Assembly (NCBI GenBank): GCA_029268225.1
Contig: JAJUGJ010000001.1
Span: 1 to 64,000, forward strand
DNA: 64,000 nucleotides
Source: Burkholderiales bacterium
GTDB lineage: Bacteria; Pseudomonadota; Gammaproteobacteria; Burkholderiales; Burkholderiaceae_C
Direction: 5' to 3'
Shown here: piece by piece, positions 26,316-35,862 of the stretch
Position numbering within the stretch: position 1 is the stretch's first letter
How the letters are laid out: every line of letters begins with the position of its first letter
Notes under the pieces: model-generated
Databases searched by the model: none
What the model was told of the DNA's origin: nothing
What the model saw: the letters and a program-made list of their open reading frames with translations, nothing else
Translations under genes and position numbers: made by a program

Positions 26316-27515
26316 ATGGCCTCGCTGTTCGCTACCGTTGAAATGGCCCCCCGGGATCCCATCCTGGGCCTCAACGAACAATTCAATGCCGACACCAACC
26401 CCAACAAGGTGAACCTGGGTGTGGGCGTCTACACCGACGACAACGGCAAGCTGCCCCTGCTCAAGTGCGTGGCCGCTGCCGAGCAGCAGATCGCCGCCGC
26501 CCCCAAGGCCCGTGGCTACCTGCCCATTGAAGGCATTGCCGCCTACAACAAGGCCGTGCAAGGTCTGGTGTTCGGCTCTGACCACGCTGCCGTCACCGAA
26601 GGTCGCATCGTCACGGCGCAAGCCATTGGCGGCACCGGCGGCCTGAAGCTGGGCGCCGACTTCCTGCACAACGTCAGCGGCAAGAAGCAAGCCCTGATCT
26701 CGAACCCGAGCTGGGAAAACCACCGCGCCATCTTCGAGACGGCCGGCTTCACCGTGGGCACCTACCCCTACTACGACGAAGCCAAGCGCGGCATCAACTT
26801 TGAAGGCATGCTGGCTGCCCTGAACGCGGCCGAAGAAGGCACCGTGATCGTGCTGCACGCCTGCTGCCACAACCCCACCGGCTACGACCTGACCGAAGCC
26901 GAATGGGATCAGGTGATCGCCGCCGTGAAGGCCCGCAACCTGGTGGCCTTCCTCGACATGGCCTACCAAGGCTTTGGCGAAGGCATCGCCGAAGACGGCA
27001 AGGTGATCGGCAAGTTCCTGGACGCCGGCCTGAACTTCTTCGTCTCCACCAGCTTCTCCAAGAGCTTCTCGCTGTACGGCGAGCGCGTCGGTGCCCTGAG
27101 CATCGTCAGCGAGTCGAAGGAAGAAGCAGGCCGCGTGCTGAGCCAGCTCAAGCGCGTGATCCGCACCAACTACTCCAACCCGCCCACGCACGGCGCCACC
27201 GTGGTGTCGATGGTGTTGAGCTCGCCTGAGCTGCGCAAGATGTGGGAAGACGAGCTGACCGAGATGCGTGTGCGCATCAAGGACATGCGCGCCGCCCTGG
27301 TCAAGGAACTGACCGACGCTGGCGTGCAAGGTGACCTGGGTTACATCACCCGCCAGAAGGGCATGTTCAGCTACTCCGGCCTGAACGCCGCTCAGATGCA
27401 GCGTCTGCGCGCCGAGTTCGGCGTGTACGGTGTGGATTCGGGCCGCATCTGCGTGGCCGCGCTGAACACCAAGAACATCAAGGCTGTGGCCGCTGCCATC
27501 AAGGCCGTGATGTAA
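26316..27515 (+). CDS. class I aromatic/aspartate aminotransferase
   Basis: A 399-residue PLP enzyme of the AspC/TyrB type, transferring amino groups between aspartate or aromatic amino acids and 2-oxoglutarate in the cytosol. Motifs include NKVNLGVGVYTDDNGKLP, the binding loop IGGTGGLKLGADFL, NPSWENHRAIF, LHACCHNPTGYD, the PLP lysine in STSFSKSFSLYGERVG, and the arginine in FGVYGVDSGRICVA. The ATG at 26316 is supported by CCGGAGAC upstream and by the usual N-terminus (MASLFATVEMAPRDPI). Aspartate and aromatic substrate preference cannot be told apart from sequence here. A terminator follows. Confidence 0.93.
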   Translation: MASLFATVEMAPRDPILGLNEQFNADTNPNKVNLGVGVYTDDNGKLPLLKCVAAAEQQIAAAPKARGYLPIEGIAAYNKAVQGLVFGSDHAAVTEGRIVTAQAIGGTGGLKLGADFLHNVSGKKQALISNPSWENHRAIFETAGFTVGTYPYYDEAKRGINFEGMLAALNAAEEGTVIVLHACCHNPTGYDLTEAEWDQVIAAVKARNLVAFLDMAYQGFGEGIAEDGKVIGKFLDAGLNFFVSTSFSKSFSLYGERVGALSIVSESKEEAGRVLSQLKRVIRTNYSNPPTHGATVVSMVLSSPELRKMWEDELTEMRVRIKDMRAALVKELTDAGVQGDLGYITRQKGMFSYSGLNAAQMQRLRAEFGVYGVDSGRICVAALNTKNIKAVAAAIKAVM

Positions 27516-27564
27516 ATCAGCCTGCGCTGAGCACACCAGGAGGCGACGGCCTCCTCACCCCAGA

Positions 27565-27596
27565 CAAAGGCTCCGGAAACGGGGCCTTTGTTGTTT
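27565..27596 (+). terminator. terminator of the aminotransferase gene
   Basis: Stem CAAAGGCTCCG/CGGGGCCTTTG with a GAAA loop and one wobble, followed by TTGTTT. Confidence 0.8.
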
Positions 27597-27627
27597 CTGG
27601 ACCGCCGCCGCGCGGCACCCAGCATGG

Positions 27628-28431
27628 TCAGCGCGGCATCAGGGCGCTGATGCGCTCTGCCACCGCCTGCAGGCGCGGCAGGAAGTGCTGCTGCATGCCC
27701 GCCACCGTCTGCCGGTGCGGCTGGCTGCTGACGTTGATGGCGGCCACCACCCGACCAGCGCGGTCGCGGATGGGCACCGCCAGTGACAGCAGCCCCATCT
27801 CCAGCTCTTCGTTGATCATGGCCCAGCCCTGGCGACGCACCTGACCCAGGGTCTGCAGCAGCTCGTCGTGACTGACGATGGTGCGGGGGGTGCGCGCTTC
27901 CAGCGTCATGGCCGACACGCGGCGCTCGCGCTCGTCTTCGGGCAAAGCGGCCAGCAGCACCCGTCCCATCGACGTGCAATAGGCCGGCAAGCGGGTGCCC
28001 ACGCCCAGGTTGATCGCCATGATCTTGTTGGCCGGCACACGCAGCACATAGACGATGTCGTCGCCATCGAGCACGGCCGCCGACGAGGACTCCTTCAGTT
28101 CTTGCGTGAGTTCTTCCAGCAGCGGCTGGGCCAGACCCCACCACGGCTGTGCACTCAGATAGGCAAAGCCCAACTCCAACACCTTGGGCGTCAGGCGGAA
28201 ATCACGCCCCTCCTGATCGACATACCCCAGGGTCTGCAAGGTGAGCAGGATGCGCCGAGCACCGGCACGGGTCATGCCCACACGCTCAGCGCATTCGGAC
28301 AGGGTCTGTGTGGGCGCATCGGCGCCGAAGCTGCGCAGCACGTCCAGGCCACGTGCAAATGACTGCACATAGCTGTCGCTGGGCTTCAGGGAGGAGGCTG
28401 CGCCCCCTTCATCGGGCAAGGTCAAAGGCAT
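27628..28431 (-). CDS. IclR-family regulator, PcaR/PobR type
   Basis: A 267-residue regulator. The N-terminal winged helix (SFARGLDVLRSFG, then SECAERVGMTRAGARRILLTL) binds DNA, and the C-terminal GAF-like effector domain (LGVGTRLPAYCTSMGRVLLAAL) binds a small aromatic-acid-derived ligand. Members of this subgroup activate pca genes in response to 3-oxoadipate or protocatechuate. It is transcribed divergently from pcaIJF-pcaD, with palindromic operator-like repeats in the 188-bp gap. The ATG at 28431 is preferred over 28497 because the extra residues are not conserved-looking. It is probably the pca-operon activator; the exact inducer is not visible. Confidence 0.88.
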   Translation of the reverse strand: MPLTLPDEGGAASSLKPSDSYVQSFARGLDVLRSFGADAPTQTLSECAERVGMTRAGARRILLTLQTLGYVDQEGRDFRLTPKVLELGFAYLSAQPWWGLAQPLLEELTQELKESSSAAVLDGDDIVYVLRVPANKIMAINLGVGTRLPAYCTSMGRVLLAALPEDERERRVSAMTLEARTPRTIVSHDELLQTLGQVRRQGWAMINEELEMGLLSLAVPIRDRAGRVVAAINVSSQPHRQTVAGMQQHFLPRLQAVAERISALMPR

Positions 28432-28499
28432 ATCGGCCACCTTCTTCGGCAGGCATTTCACAGCACGAACCCGACACCTAGGGTTAACCCCCGCCAATC

Positions 28500-28528
28500 T
28501 TGACAGGCGTGTGACGGACTTTTAAGCT
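28500..28528 (+). promoter_or_regulatory. candidate promoter of pcaIJF
   Basis: -35 TTGACA (28500-28505), 17-bp spacer, -10-like TAAGCT (28523-28528). The -10 is weak, which fits an activator-dependent promoter. Confidence 0.45.
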
Positions 28529-28531
28529 GCG

Positions 28532-28569
28532 TTTGTTCGATTGGCGAATATTTGTTCGCTATTAGAACA
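28532..28569. promoter_or_regulatory. IclR-type operator repeats upstream of pcaI
   Basis: Two TTTGTTCG units start at 28532 and 28551, each within a dyad: TTCG-N5-CGAA (28536-28548) and TGTTC-N7-GAACA (28553-28569). They resemble the GTTCGAT-type palindromes known for PcaR/PcaU. Assignment to the divergent regulator is by analogy. Confidence 0.5.
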
Positions 28570-28619
28570 TAAATTGACAAGGTGGTGAAGCCGACCGCCG
28601 TTTTTCCTGAGAGCCATTC

Positions 28620-29318
28620 ATGATCAACAAAATTGTGGCCTCGGCCACCGAAGCACTGGCCGACATCCGAGATGGCGCCACCGTCATGATCGGCGGTTTT
28701 GGCACCGCAGGTCAGCCCAATGAACTGATCGACGCCCTGATCGCCACTGGCGCCAAGGATCTGGTCATCGTCAACAACAACGCGGGCAACGGCGATGTGG
28801 GCCTGGCTGCCTTGCTAGCCGCCGGTCAGGTGCGCAAGATCATCTGCTCCTTCCCGCGCCAGGCGGACAGCCACCACTTTGACGGCCTGTACCGCAGCGG
28901 CAAGCTGGAGCTGGAACTGGTGCCCCAAGGCAACCTGGCCGAGCGCATCCGCGCCGCTGGCGCCGGCATCGGTGGCTTCTTCACGCCCACGGGCTATGGC
29001 ACCGAGCTGGCCAAGGGCAAGGAAACCCGCGAGATCGACGGCAAGATGTATGTGTTCGAGTCGCCGATCCATGCCGACTACGCCCTGATCAAGGCCGAAA
29101 AGGGCGACCGCTGGGGCAACCTGACCTACCGCATGACCGCCCGCAACTTCGGGCCAATCATGGCCATGGCCGCCAAGACCACGATCGCCTCGGTGCACGA
29201 GATTGCCGAACTGGGCAGCCTCGATCCAGAAGCCGTGATCACCCCGGGCCTGTTCGTCCAGCGCATTGTCAAGATCGACCGCACCGCCACCTCCGCCGGT
29301 GGTTTCAAGGGTGCCTGA
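28620..29318 (+). CDS. pcaI: 3-oxoadipate CoA-transferase subunit A
   Basis: A 232-residue alpha subunit of the succinyl-CoA:3-oxoadipate CoA-transferase, which activates 3-oxoadipate to its CoA ester. CoA-transferase family I features are MIGGFGTAGQPNELIDALI near residue 20, IVNNNAGNGDVGLAALL and GGFFTPTGYGTELAKGKE. The beta subunit gene starts 10 bases downstream. Start ATG at 28620. Similarity to acetoacetate CoA-transferase subunits is high, but the neighbouring pcaF and pcaD settle the role. Confidence 0.93.
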   Translation: MINKIVASATEALADIRDGATVMIGGFGTAGQPNELIDALIATGAKDLVIVNNNAGNGDVGLAALLAAGQVRKIICSFPRQADSHHFDGLYRSGKLELELVPQGNLAERIRAAGAGIGGFFTPTGYGTELAKGKETREIDGKMYVFESPIHADYALIKAEKGDRWGNLTYRMTARNFGPIMAMAAKTTIASVHEIAELGSLDPEAVITPGLFVQRIVKIDRTATSAGGFKGA

Positions 29319-29328
29319 GGAAACACAC

Positions 29329-29994
29329 ATGACCACATCCAACGCTTCCTACACCCGCTGGACCCGCGACGAGATGGCCGCCCAGGTGGCCAATGACATC
29401 CCCGACGGCTCGGTCGTGAACCTGGGCATTGGCCTGCCCACCGCGGTCGCCAACCACCTGGGCGCCGACAAGGAAATCGTGCTGCACTCCGAAAACGGGG
29501 TGATCGGCATGGGCCCGGCCCCTGCTGAAGGTCAGGAAGACTATGACCTGATCAATGCCGGCACGCAGCCCGTGACACTGCTGCCGGGCGGCTGCTTCTT
29601 CCACCACGCCGACAGCTTCGCGATGATGCGCGGCGGCCACCTGGACGTGTGCGTGCTGGGTGCCTTCCAGGTGTCCGCCACGGGCGACCTGGCCAACTGG
29701 CACACCGGCGCCCCCGATGCCATCCCGGCCGTGGGCGGTGCGATGGACCTGGCCATCGGCGCCAAGAAAACCTACGTGATGATGGAGTACCTGACCAAGA
29801 AGGGCGAGGCCAAGCTGGTGCCCGCTTGCAGCTACCCGCTTACCGGCATAGGCTGCGTCAGCCGTATCTACACTGATCTGGCCATCATTGACCTGGGTGC
29901 CGAGGGCGCCTCTGTCGTGGCCCTGGCGCCCGGCCTGACGCTGGAAGCCCTGCAGGCGATGACCCCCGGCGTCACCCTGCGCATGGCCGCCTGA
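29329..29994 (+). CDS. pcaJ: 3-oxoadipate CoA-transferase subunit B
   Basis: A 221-residue beta subunit. The catalytic glutamate that forms the CoA thioester lies in HSENGVIGMGP at about residue 51. Other family stretches are NLGIGLPTAVANHL, LLPGGCFFHHADSFAMMRGGHLD at about 85-107, and YPLTGIGCVSRIYTDLA. The ATG at 29329 is chosen; an in-frame frame open back to 29266 overlaps pcaI and has no family similarity. Acts as heterodimer or heterotetramer with PcaI. Confidence 0.94.
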   Translation: MTTSNASYTRWTRDEMAAQVANDIPDGSVVNLGIGLPTAVANHLGADKEIVLHSENGVIGMGPAPAEGQEDYDLINAGTQPVTLLPGGCFFHHADSFAMMRGGHLDVCVLGAFQVSATGDLANWHTGAPDAIPAVGGAMDLAIGAKKTYVMMEYLTKKGEAKLVPACSYPLTGIGCVSRIYTDLAIIDLGAEGASVVALAPGLTLEALQAMTPGVTLRMAA

Positions 29995-30039
29995 TCCCCC
30001 GTCTTTGTCCCTTTCACACTGAACTCAAGGTTGCACACC

Positions 30040-31245
<1,206 letters not shown>

Positions 31246-31259
31246 GCCCGGAGTCCTGG

Positions 31260-32069
31260 ATGAGCACGATGCAGTTCACCACCAGCGCCCCGCGCCTGGC
31301 CTACACGGTCACCGAACCGCGCCATGGCCAGGCCCCGCGCCGCACTTTCCTGCTCAGCCACGCGCTGGGTTGCGATGTGACGATGTGGGATGCCCTGGTG
31401 GCCCACCTGTCGGCTGACAACCGCGTGGTCTGCTACGACCAGCGCGGCCACGGTCGCAGCGAGGCGCCCGCGGGGCCCTACACGATGGCCCAGCTGGCCG
31501 ATGACGCAGCCCGCCTGATCGACGAACTGAACCTGGGTGCCATCACCTGGATCGGTCTGTCGATGGGCGGCATGATCGGCCAGGAGCTGGTCTTGCGCCA
31601 TCCGGCCAAGGTGCAGGCGGTGGTGCTGGCCAACACGACCTCGTTCTACCCGGACGAGGCCCGTGTGGGCTGGGATCAGCGCATCGCCACCATCGCGCAG
31701 GGTGGCCTGGCGTCCATCGTCGATGGCGCCATGCTGCGCTGGTTCCACGATGGCTTCCGCGCCGAGCAACCCGAGGTCGTGGCCTACTGGAAGCAACGCG
31801 TGCTGGCATGCGATCAGGCCGGCTACATCGCCTGCTGCCAGGCCATCCGCGATGTGGACACGACCGCGCGCTTGGCTTCGGTGAGCGTGCCCGCGTTGGT
31901 GATCGCCGGTGAGCTGGACCTGGGCACGCCGCCTGCGATGGCGCGTGCCATTGCCCACCATATCCCCGGTGCGCAGTTGGCCATCCTGCCCCACGCCTCG
32001 CACCTGAGCGTGCTGGAGCAGCCGCAGGCTTTCATCCAGACCTTGGGGCAATGGCTCGCCAGCCATTGA
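31260..32069 (+). CDS. pcaD: 3-oxoadipate enol-lactonase (PcaD/CatD type)
   Basis: A 269-residue alpha/beta hydrolase that opens 3-oxoadipate enol-lactone to 3-oxoadipate, the point where the catechol and protocatechuate branches meet. The nucleophile elbow GLSMGG (Ser near residue 99), oxyanion segment LSHALGCDVTMWD, YDQRGHGRSEAP and the terminal His in HASHLSVLEQP are visible. Start ATG at 31260, 14 bases after pcaF. In this cluster it serves the catechol branch (catD role). No pcaB or pcaC gene is in the window. Confidence 0.9.
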   Translation: MSTMQFTTSAPRLAYTVTEPRHGQAPRRTFLLSHALGCDVTMWDALVAHLSADNRVVCYDQRGHGRSEAPAGPYTMAQLADDAARLIDELNLGAITWIGLSMGGMIGQELVLRHPAKVQAVVLANTTSFYPDEARVGWDQRIATIAQGGLASIVDGAMLRWFHDGFRAEQPEVVAYWKQRVLACDQAGYIACCQAIRDVDTTARLASVSVPALVIAGELDLGTPPAMARAIAHHIPGAQLAILPHASHLSVLEQPQAFIQTLGQWLASH

Positions 32070-32122
32070 TCTCAGGCCGATCCGGGACCGGCTCCGTGCG
32101 CCCGAACTGACAACACGTCACC

Positions 32123-33298
32123 ATGCTGCATCGCGACTGGTCCCTCTCGACGATCACGGCCGGCTTCCTGGCTGTGGCCATTTCCTATGCCGGCCCACTG
32201 CTGATCTTTTTTCAGGCCGGCCAAGCCGCCCAACTCGGGCCCGACATGATGGCCTCCTGGGTGTGGGCCATCTCGATCGGCGCTGCTGTGTCGGGGATCG
32301 CCTTGAGCTGGTGGCTCAAGGTGCCCGTGATCACGGCCTGGTCGGCGCCCGGCTCAGCGTTGTTGATCACCCTGTTTCCCAGCCTGTCGCTGAACGAGGC
32401 GGTGGGCGCCTACATCACGGCCGCCGTCATCATCTTGGCGATCGGTCTGTCAGGCTCGTTTGACCGGCTGATGCGTCACATCCCCAAGGGTGTGGCGTAC
32501 GGGATGATGGCCGGCATCCTGTTCCAGTTCGGCGCCCGCGGCTTCAAGGCTGTGGAATCCATGCCCGCCCTGACGCTGTGCATGATCGCCGGCTTCCTGG
32601 TGTTCAAGCGCTACTGGCCCCGCTATCACATGCTGATGGTGCTGGTGCTCGGCGTGGCCCTGACGGCCATGCTGGGCAACATTCCCTGGCACACCATCCC
32701 CTTCAAGGTGACCCAGCCCGTGTTCATCAGCCCGAGCTGGTCCTGGGCCTCCACCTTGAGCCTGGCCATTCCTCTGGTGATGGTGAGCCTGACCGGTCAG
32801 TTTCTGCCGGGCATGGCCATCCTGCACAGCGCGGGCTACAACACCCCCGCGCGCCCCATCATCGTGACCACCAGCGTGACCTCGCTGTTCACGGCCGTGT
32901 TCGGCGGCATCACCACCGTGGTGGCGGCCATCACGGCAGCCCTGTGCACCGGCAAGGATGCCCACGAAGACCCGGCCAAGCGCTACGTGGCCGGCATCGC
33001 CAACGGGGTGTTCTACCTGATCGGCGGCTGCTTCGGCGGCACCATCATCTGGCTGTTCACGGCCTTGCCCAAGGAGTTCGTGGCCGTGCTCGCAGGCCTG
33101 GCCCTGATCGGTGCCATCACCGCCAACGTGATGGGCGCGGTCAACGACGCCGAGCACCGTGAGGCGGCCATCATCACCTTCTTGGTGACGGCCTCCGGCA
33201 TGAGCTTCCTGGGACTGGGTGCCGCCTTCTGGGGCGTCGTGATCGGCGGCCTGGCTTATGTGATGCTGACCCCGCGCCTCCCTGCGGCCAAGGCCTGA
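32123..33298 (+). CDS. benE: benzoate/H+ symporter, BenE family
   Basis: A 391-residue inner-membrane transporter with about 11-12 hydrophobic helices. The BenE family pattern is clear: N-terminal ISYAGPLLIFFQAG, VPVITAWSAPGSALL in helix 3, HIPKGVAYGMMAGILFQFG, and later LVMVSLTGQFLPGMAILHSAGY. Known members import benzoate with a proton. It lies 53 bases after pcaD and may be the end of the pca operon; it converges with the LysR-type gene that follows. Confidence 0.92.
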   Translation: MLHRDWSLSTITAGFLAVAISYAGPLLIFFQAGQAAQLGPDMMASWVWAISIGAAVSGIALSWWLKVPVITAWSAPGSALLITLFPSLSLNEAVGAYITAAVIILAIGLSGSFDRLMRHIPKGVAYGMMAGILFQFGARGFKAVESMPALTLCMIAGFLVFKRYWPRYHMLMVLVLGVALTAMLGNIPWHTIPFKVTQPVFISPSWSWASTLSLAIPLVMVSLTGQFLPGMAILHSAGYNTPARPIIVTTSVTSLFTAVFGGITTVVAAITAALCTGKDAHEDPAKRYVAGIANGVFYLIGGCFGGTIIWLFTALPKEFVAVLAGLALIGAITANVMGAVNDAEHREAAIITFLVTASGMSFLGLGAAFWGVVIGGLAYVMLTPRLPAAKA

Positions 33299-33314
33299 AC
33301 CCACGCCCTCGGCG

Positions 33315-34247
33315 TCAACTCAAAAAGCGCCGAGTCATGGCAACACGTTGACGCTCTTGCGCCCATTCGCGGTAAATATCGTCGATCAGCGAGCGCAAGA
33401 GCACGATGTCGGTGGATTGATCATGAATGCGGGTACTCATGATGATGGGCGAGACCGCCTTGGCCTCCAACACGGGCCGGTAAATCACCTCATCGGGCCG
33501 CATCCGGTTGGCACTGGCCGGCACCAGACACAGGCCCATACCCGATGCCACCAGGCCCAGCGCGGTCTGGAGTTCTTGCACCTCGTACACCGCACGCGGT
33601 TCGACACCCAGATCGCGAAACAGCGCCAAAACCTGGTCAGCGTAACTGGGACGCGGATTCCTAGGGTAAACCAGATGGTCATGCTTGGCGATTTCGGTCA
33701 AACTCAGCGGCCCGCGTTCTTGCGCCAACTCATGCTCCATGGGTATGGCTGCCACCAGCGGCTCCTCCCGCAGGATTTCGCGCTTGACCGAAGGGTCATC
33801 GAGCCGCACCCGACCAAAGCCCACATCGATCCGGCCATTCTTCAGGGCCTCGATCTGCTCCACGCTCGACATTTCCACCAGGGCCAATTCCGTCTGTGGC
33901 TGCGCCGCCCGGAACAGCCGCACCAGGCGCGGCAAAGCCCCGTAAATCGTTGACGGCACAAAGCCAATCACCAGGCGCCGCTGCATCTGCGCGATGCGCT
34001 TGGTGGTGCGAATCGCCTGCGCAGCTTGCTCCAGCAAACGCGTGGCGTGCCCATAGAAAAACCGCCCACCCTCGGTGAGCTTGAGGGGCCGCGAACCGCG
34101 CTCGAACAGCGCCAGCCCCAACTCCTCCTCCAGATCCTGAATCTGCCGACTCAAAGGCGGTTGCGAGATGTGCAATTTCTCCGCCGCCCGGGTGAAGTTC
34201 TGCTCGTCGGCCACGGCCACGAAGTAGCGAAGGTGTCTGAGGTCCAT
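33315..34247 (-). CDS. catR: LysR-type regulator of ben/cat genes (CatR/BenM type)
   Basis: A 310-residue LysR-type regulator. The N-terminal winged helix (MDLRHLRYFVAVADEQNFTR, then LHISQPPLSRQIQDLEEELG) is nearly the textbook CatR/CatM/BenM form. The effector-binding domain (LVIGFVPSTIYGALPRLVR onward) binds cis,cis-muconate and, in BenM, also benzoate. It is divergent from catB with a 103-bp gap holding an ATAC-N7-GTAT site directly before its own start, as expected for autoregulation and activation of catB. Whether it responds to muconate only or also benzoate is not decided. Confidence 0.9.
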   Translation of the reverse strand: MDLRHLRYFVAVADEQNFTRAAEKLHISQPPLSRQIQDLEEELGLALFERGSRPLKLTEGGRFFYGHATRLLEQAAQAIRTTKRIAQMQRRLVIGFVPSTIYGALPRLVRLFRAAQPQTELALVEMSSVEQIEALKNGRIDVGFGRVRLDDPSVKREILREEPLVAAIPMEHELAQERGPLSLTEIAKHDHLVYPRNPRPSYADQVLALFRDLGVEPRAVYEVQELQTALGLVASGMGLCLVPASANRMRPDEVIYRPVLEAKAVSPIIMSTRIHDQSTDIVLLRSLIDDIYREWAQERQRVAMTRRFLS

Positions 34248-34253
34248 GGCGCC

Positions 34254-34268
34254 ATACCTTTTTGGTAT
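34254..34268. promoter_or_regulatory. CatR/BenM binding site ATAC-N7-GTAT
   Basis: ATACCTTTTTGGTAT, an exact match to the ATAC-N7-GTAT recognition element of CatM/BenM, with five-base perfect arms. It lies 7 bases before the catR start and about 83 before catB. Confidence 0.75.
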
Positions 34269-34350
34269 CGAGTAAGTCTAAAACCGTCTTGGACAGGAAG
34301 CAAGGGCGTTCCTACCATTCGCTCACCTTCCAATCAAACAACGTGTTGAC

Positions 34351-35478
34351 ATGAGCTCCCAACTCAAGATCCTGGCGGTTGAGACCCTTCTGGTGGACGT
34401 GCCCACCATCCGCCCCCACCGCCTGTCGGTCGCCACCATGAACCACCAGACCCTGGTGCTGGTGCGCGTCGAGACCAGCGATGGCGTGGTCGGCTGGGGT
34501 GAAGGCACCACCATCGGTGGCCTGGCCTACGGCGAGGAAAGCCCGGAGAGCATCAAGGTCAACATCGACACCTACATCGCCCCGATGCTGGTGGGCCAGA
34601 ACCCGACCTTCCCCGCCATGCTGATGGCCTCGGTCAACGGCCACATCCAGGGCAACCGTTTCGCCAAGTGCGCGATCGAAACCGCCCTGTACGACAACCA
34701 GGCCAAGCGCCTGGGCCAGCCCCTGAGCGAGCTGTTCGGCGGCCGCGTGCGTGACAGCCTGCCGATCGCCTGGACCCTGGCCAGCGGCGACACCGCCAAG
34801 GACATCGCCGAAGCCGAGCGCGTGCTGGAAATGCGCCGCCACAACATCTTCAAGCTGAAGATCGGTCTGCGCTCGGTGAAGGACGATGTGGCCCACGTCG
34901 CCACCATCAAGCGCGCCCTGGGCGACATGGCGAGCGTGCGCATTGACGCCAACCAGGCCTGGTCCGTGACCGAAGCGCTGGAAGGCATGGCCATGCTGGC
35001 CGACGCCGGTGTGGACATGGTCGAGCAGCCCATCGTCGCCAGCGACAAGGTCGGTCTGCAGCGCCTGACCCAGGCCAACATCATCCCGATCATGGCCGAC
35101 GAAGCCCTGCATGGCCCCCGCGACGCTTTCGTCGTGGCCAGCACCCAGGCCGCCGACATCTTCGCCATCAAGATCAACCAGTCGGGTGGTCTGCGTGGCG
35201 CTGCTGAAGTGGCCGCCATCGCCCGCTCAGCCAACATCGCGCTGTACGGCGGCACGATGCTCGAAGGCGCCGTCGGCACCATGGCCTCGGCCCAGTTGTT
35301 CAGCACCTTCCACGACCTGGCCTGGGGCACCGAGCTGTTCGGCCCCCTGCTGCTGACCGAAGAAATCCTGCGCGAGCCGCTGCAATACCGCGACTTCGCC
35401 CTGGAGATTCCCCGCCGTCCTGGCCTGGGGATCGACCTCGATGAAGAGAAGCTCGCCCGCCTGCGGCGCGATCGCTGA
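34351..35478 (+). CDS. catB: muconate cycloisomerase
   Basis: A 375-residue enolase-superfamily enzyme that converts cis,cis-muconate to muconolactone with Mn2+. The catalytic Lys pair is in FKLKIG at about residues 168-173. Metal ligands are in RIDANQAW (about 199-206), the VEQP segment and MADEAL (about 249-254), and IKINQSGG carries a later lysine. The N-terminal capping part reads RPHRLSVATMNHQTLVLVRV, typical of catechol-branch enzymes. First gene of the catBCA-benABC run. Length normal. Confidence 0.95.
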   Translation: MSSQLKILAVETLLVDVPTIRPHRLSVATMNHQTLVLVRVETSDGVVGWGEGTTIGGLAYGEESPESIKVNIDTYIAPMLVGQNPTFPAMLMASVNGHIQGNRFAKCAIETALYDNQAKRLGQPLSELFGGRVRDSLPIAWTLASGDTAKDIAEAERVLEMRRHNIFKLKIGLRSVKDDVAHVATIKRALGDMASVRIDANQAWSVTEALEGMAMLADAGVDMVEQPIVASDKVGLQRLTQANIIPIMADEALHGPRDAFVVASTQAADIFAIKINQSGGLRGAAEVAAIARSANIALYGGTMLEGAVGTMASAQLFSTFHDLAWGTELFGPLLLTEEILREPLQYRDFALEIPRRPGLGIDLDEEKLARLRRDR

Positions 35479-35517
35479 TCTTTGCGTATCCACGTTCCCC
35501 AGACCCGAGAGGCAACC

Positions 35518-35808
35518 ATGCTCTTCAAAGTCGAAATGGTGGTGCGTTTGCCGGTGGACATGCCCACCGAACAAGCCGACGCACTGAAGAAAACCGAGCG
35601 CGAACTGGCGCAATCGCTGCAACGCAGCGGCAAGTGGCGCCACCTGTGGCGCATCGCCGGCCAGTACGCCAACGTCAGCATCTTTGACGTCGACAGCGTC
35701 GATGAACTGCACCAGCTGCTGACCAGCCTGCCCCTGTTCCCCTACATGGACATCGAGGTCACCGCCTTGTGCCGCCATCCGTCTTCGATCCACGAAGACG
35801 ACCGCTGA
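35518..35808 (+). CDS. catC: muconolactone delta-isomerase
   Basis: A 96-residue enzyme that isomerises muconolactone to 3-oxoadipate enol-lactone and forms a decamer in known cases. The sequence is the full conserved family: MLFKVEMVVRLPVDMP, then SGKWRHLWRIAGQYANVSIF and LLTSLPLFPYMDIEVTALCRHPSS. The ATG at 35518 has GAGAGGCAACC just upstream. It begins 39 bases after catB. Confidence 0.96.
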   Translation: MLFKVEMVVRLPVDMPTEQADALKKTERELAQSLQRSGKWRHLWRIAGQYANVSIFDVDSVDELHQLLTSLPLFPYMDIEVTALCRHPSSIHEDDR

Positions 35809-35862
35809 GTTCCTTCCCCCCCACCCACGTTCCTTTACCGCCCCACACCGAGGAGACACACC

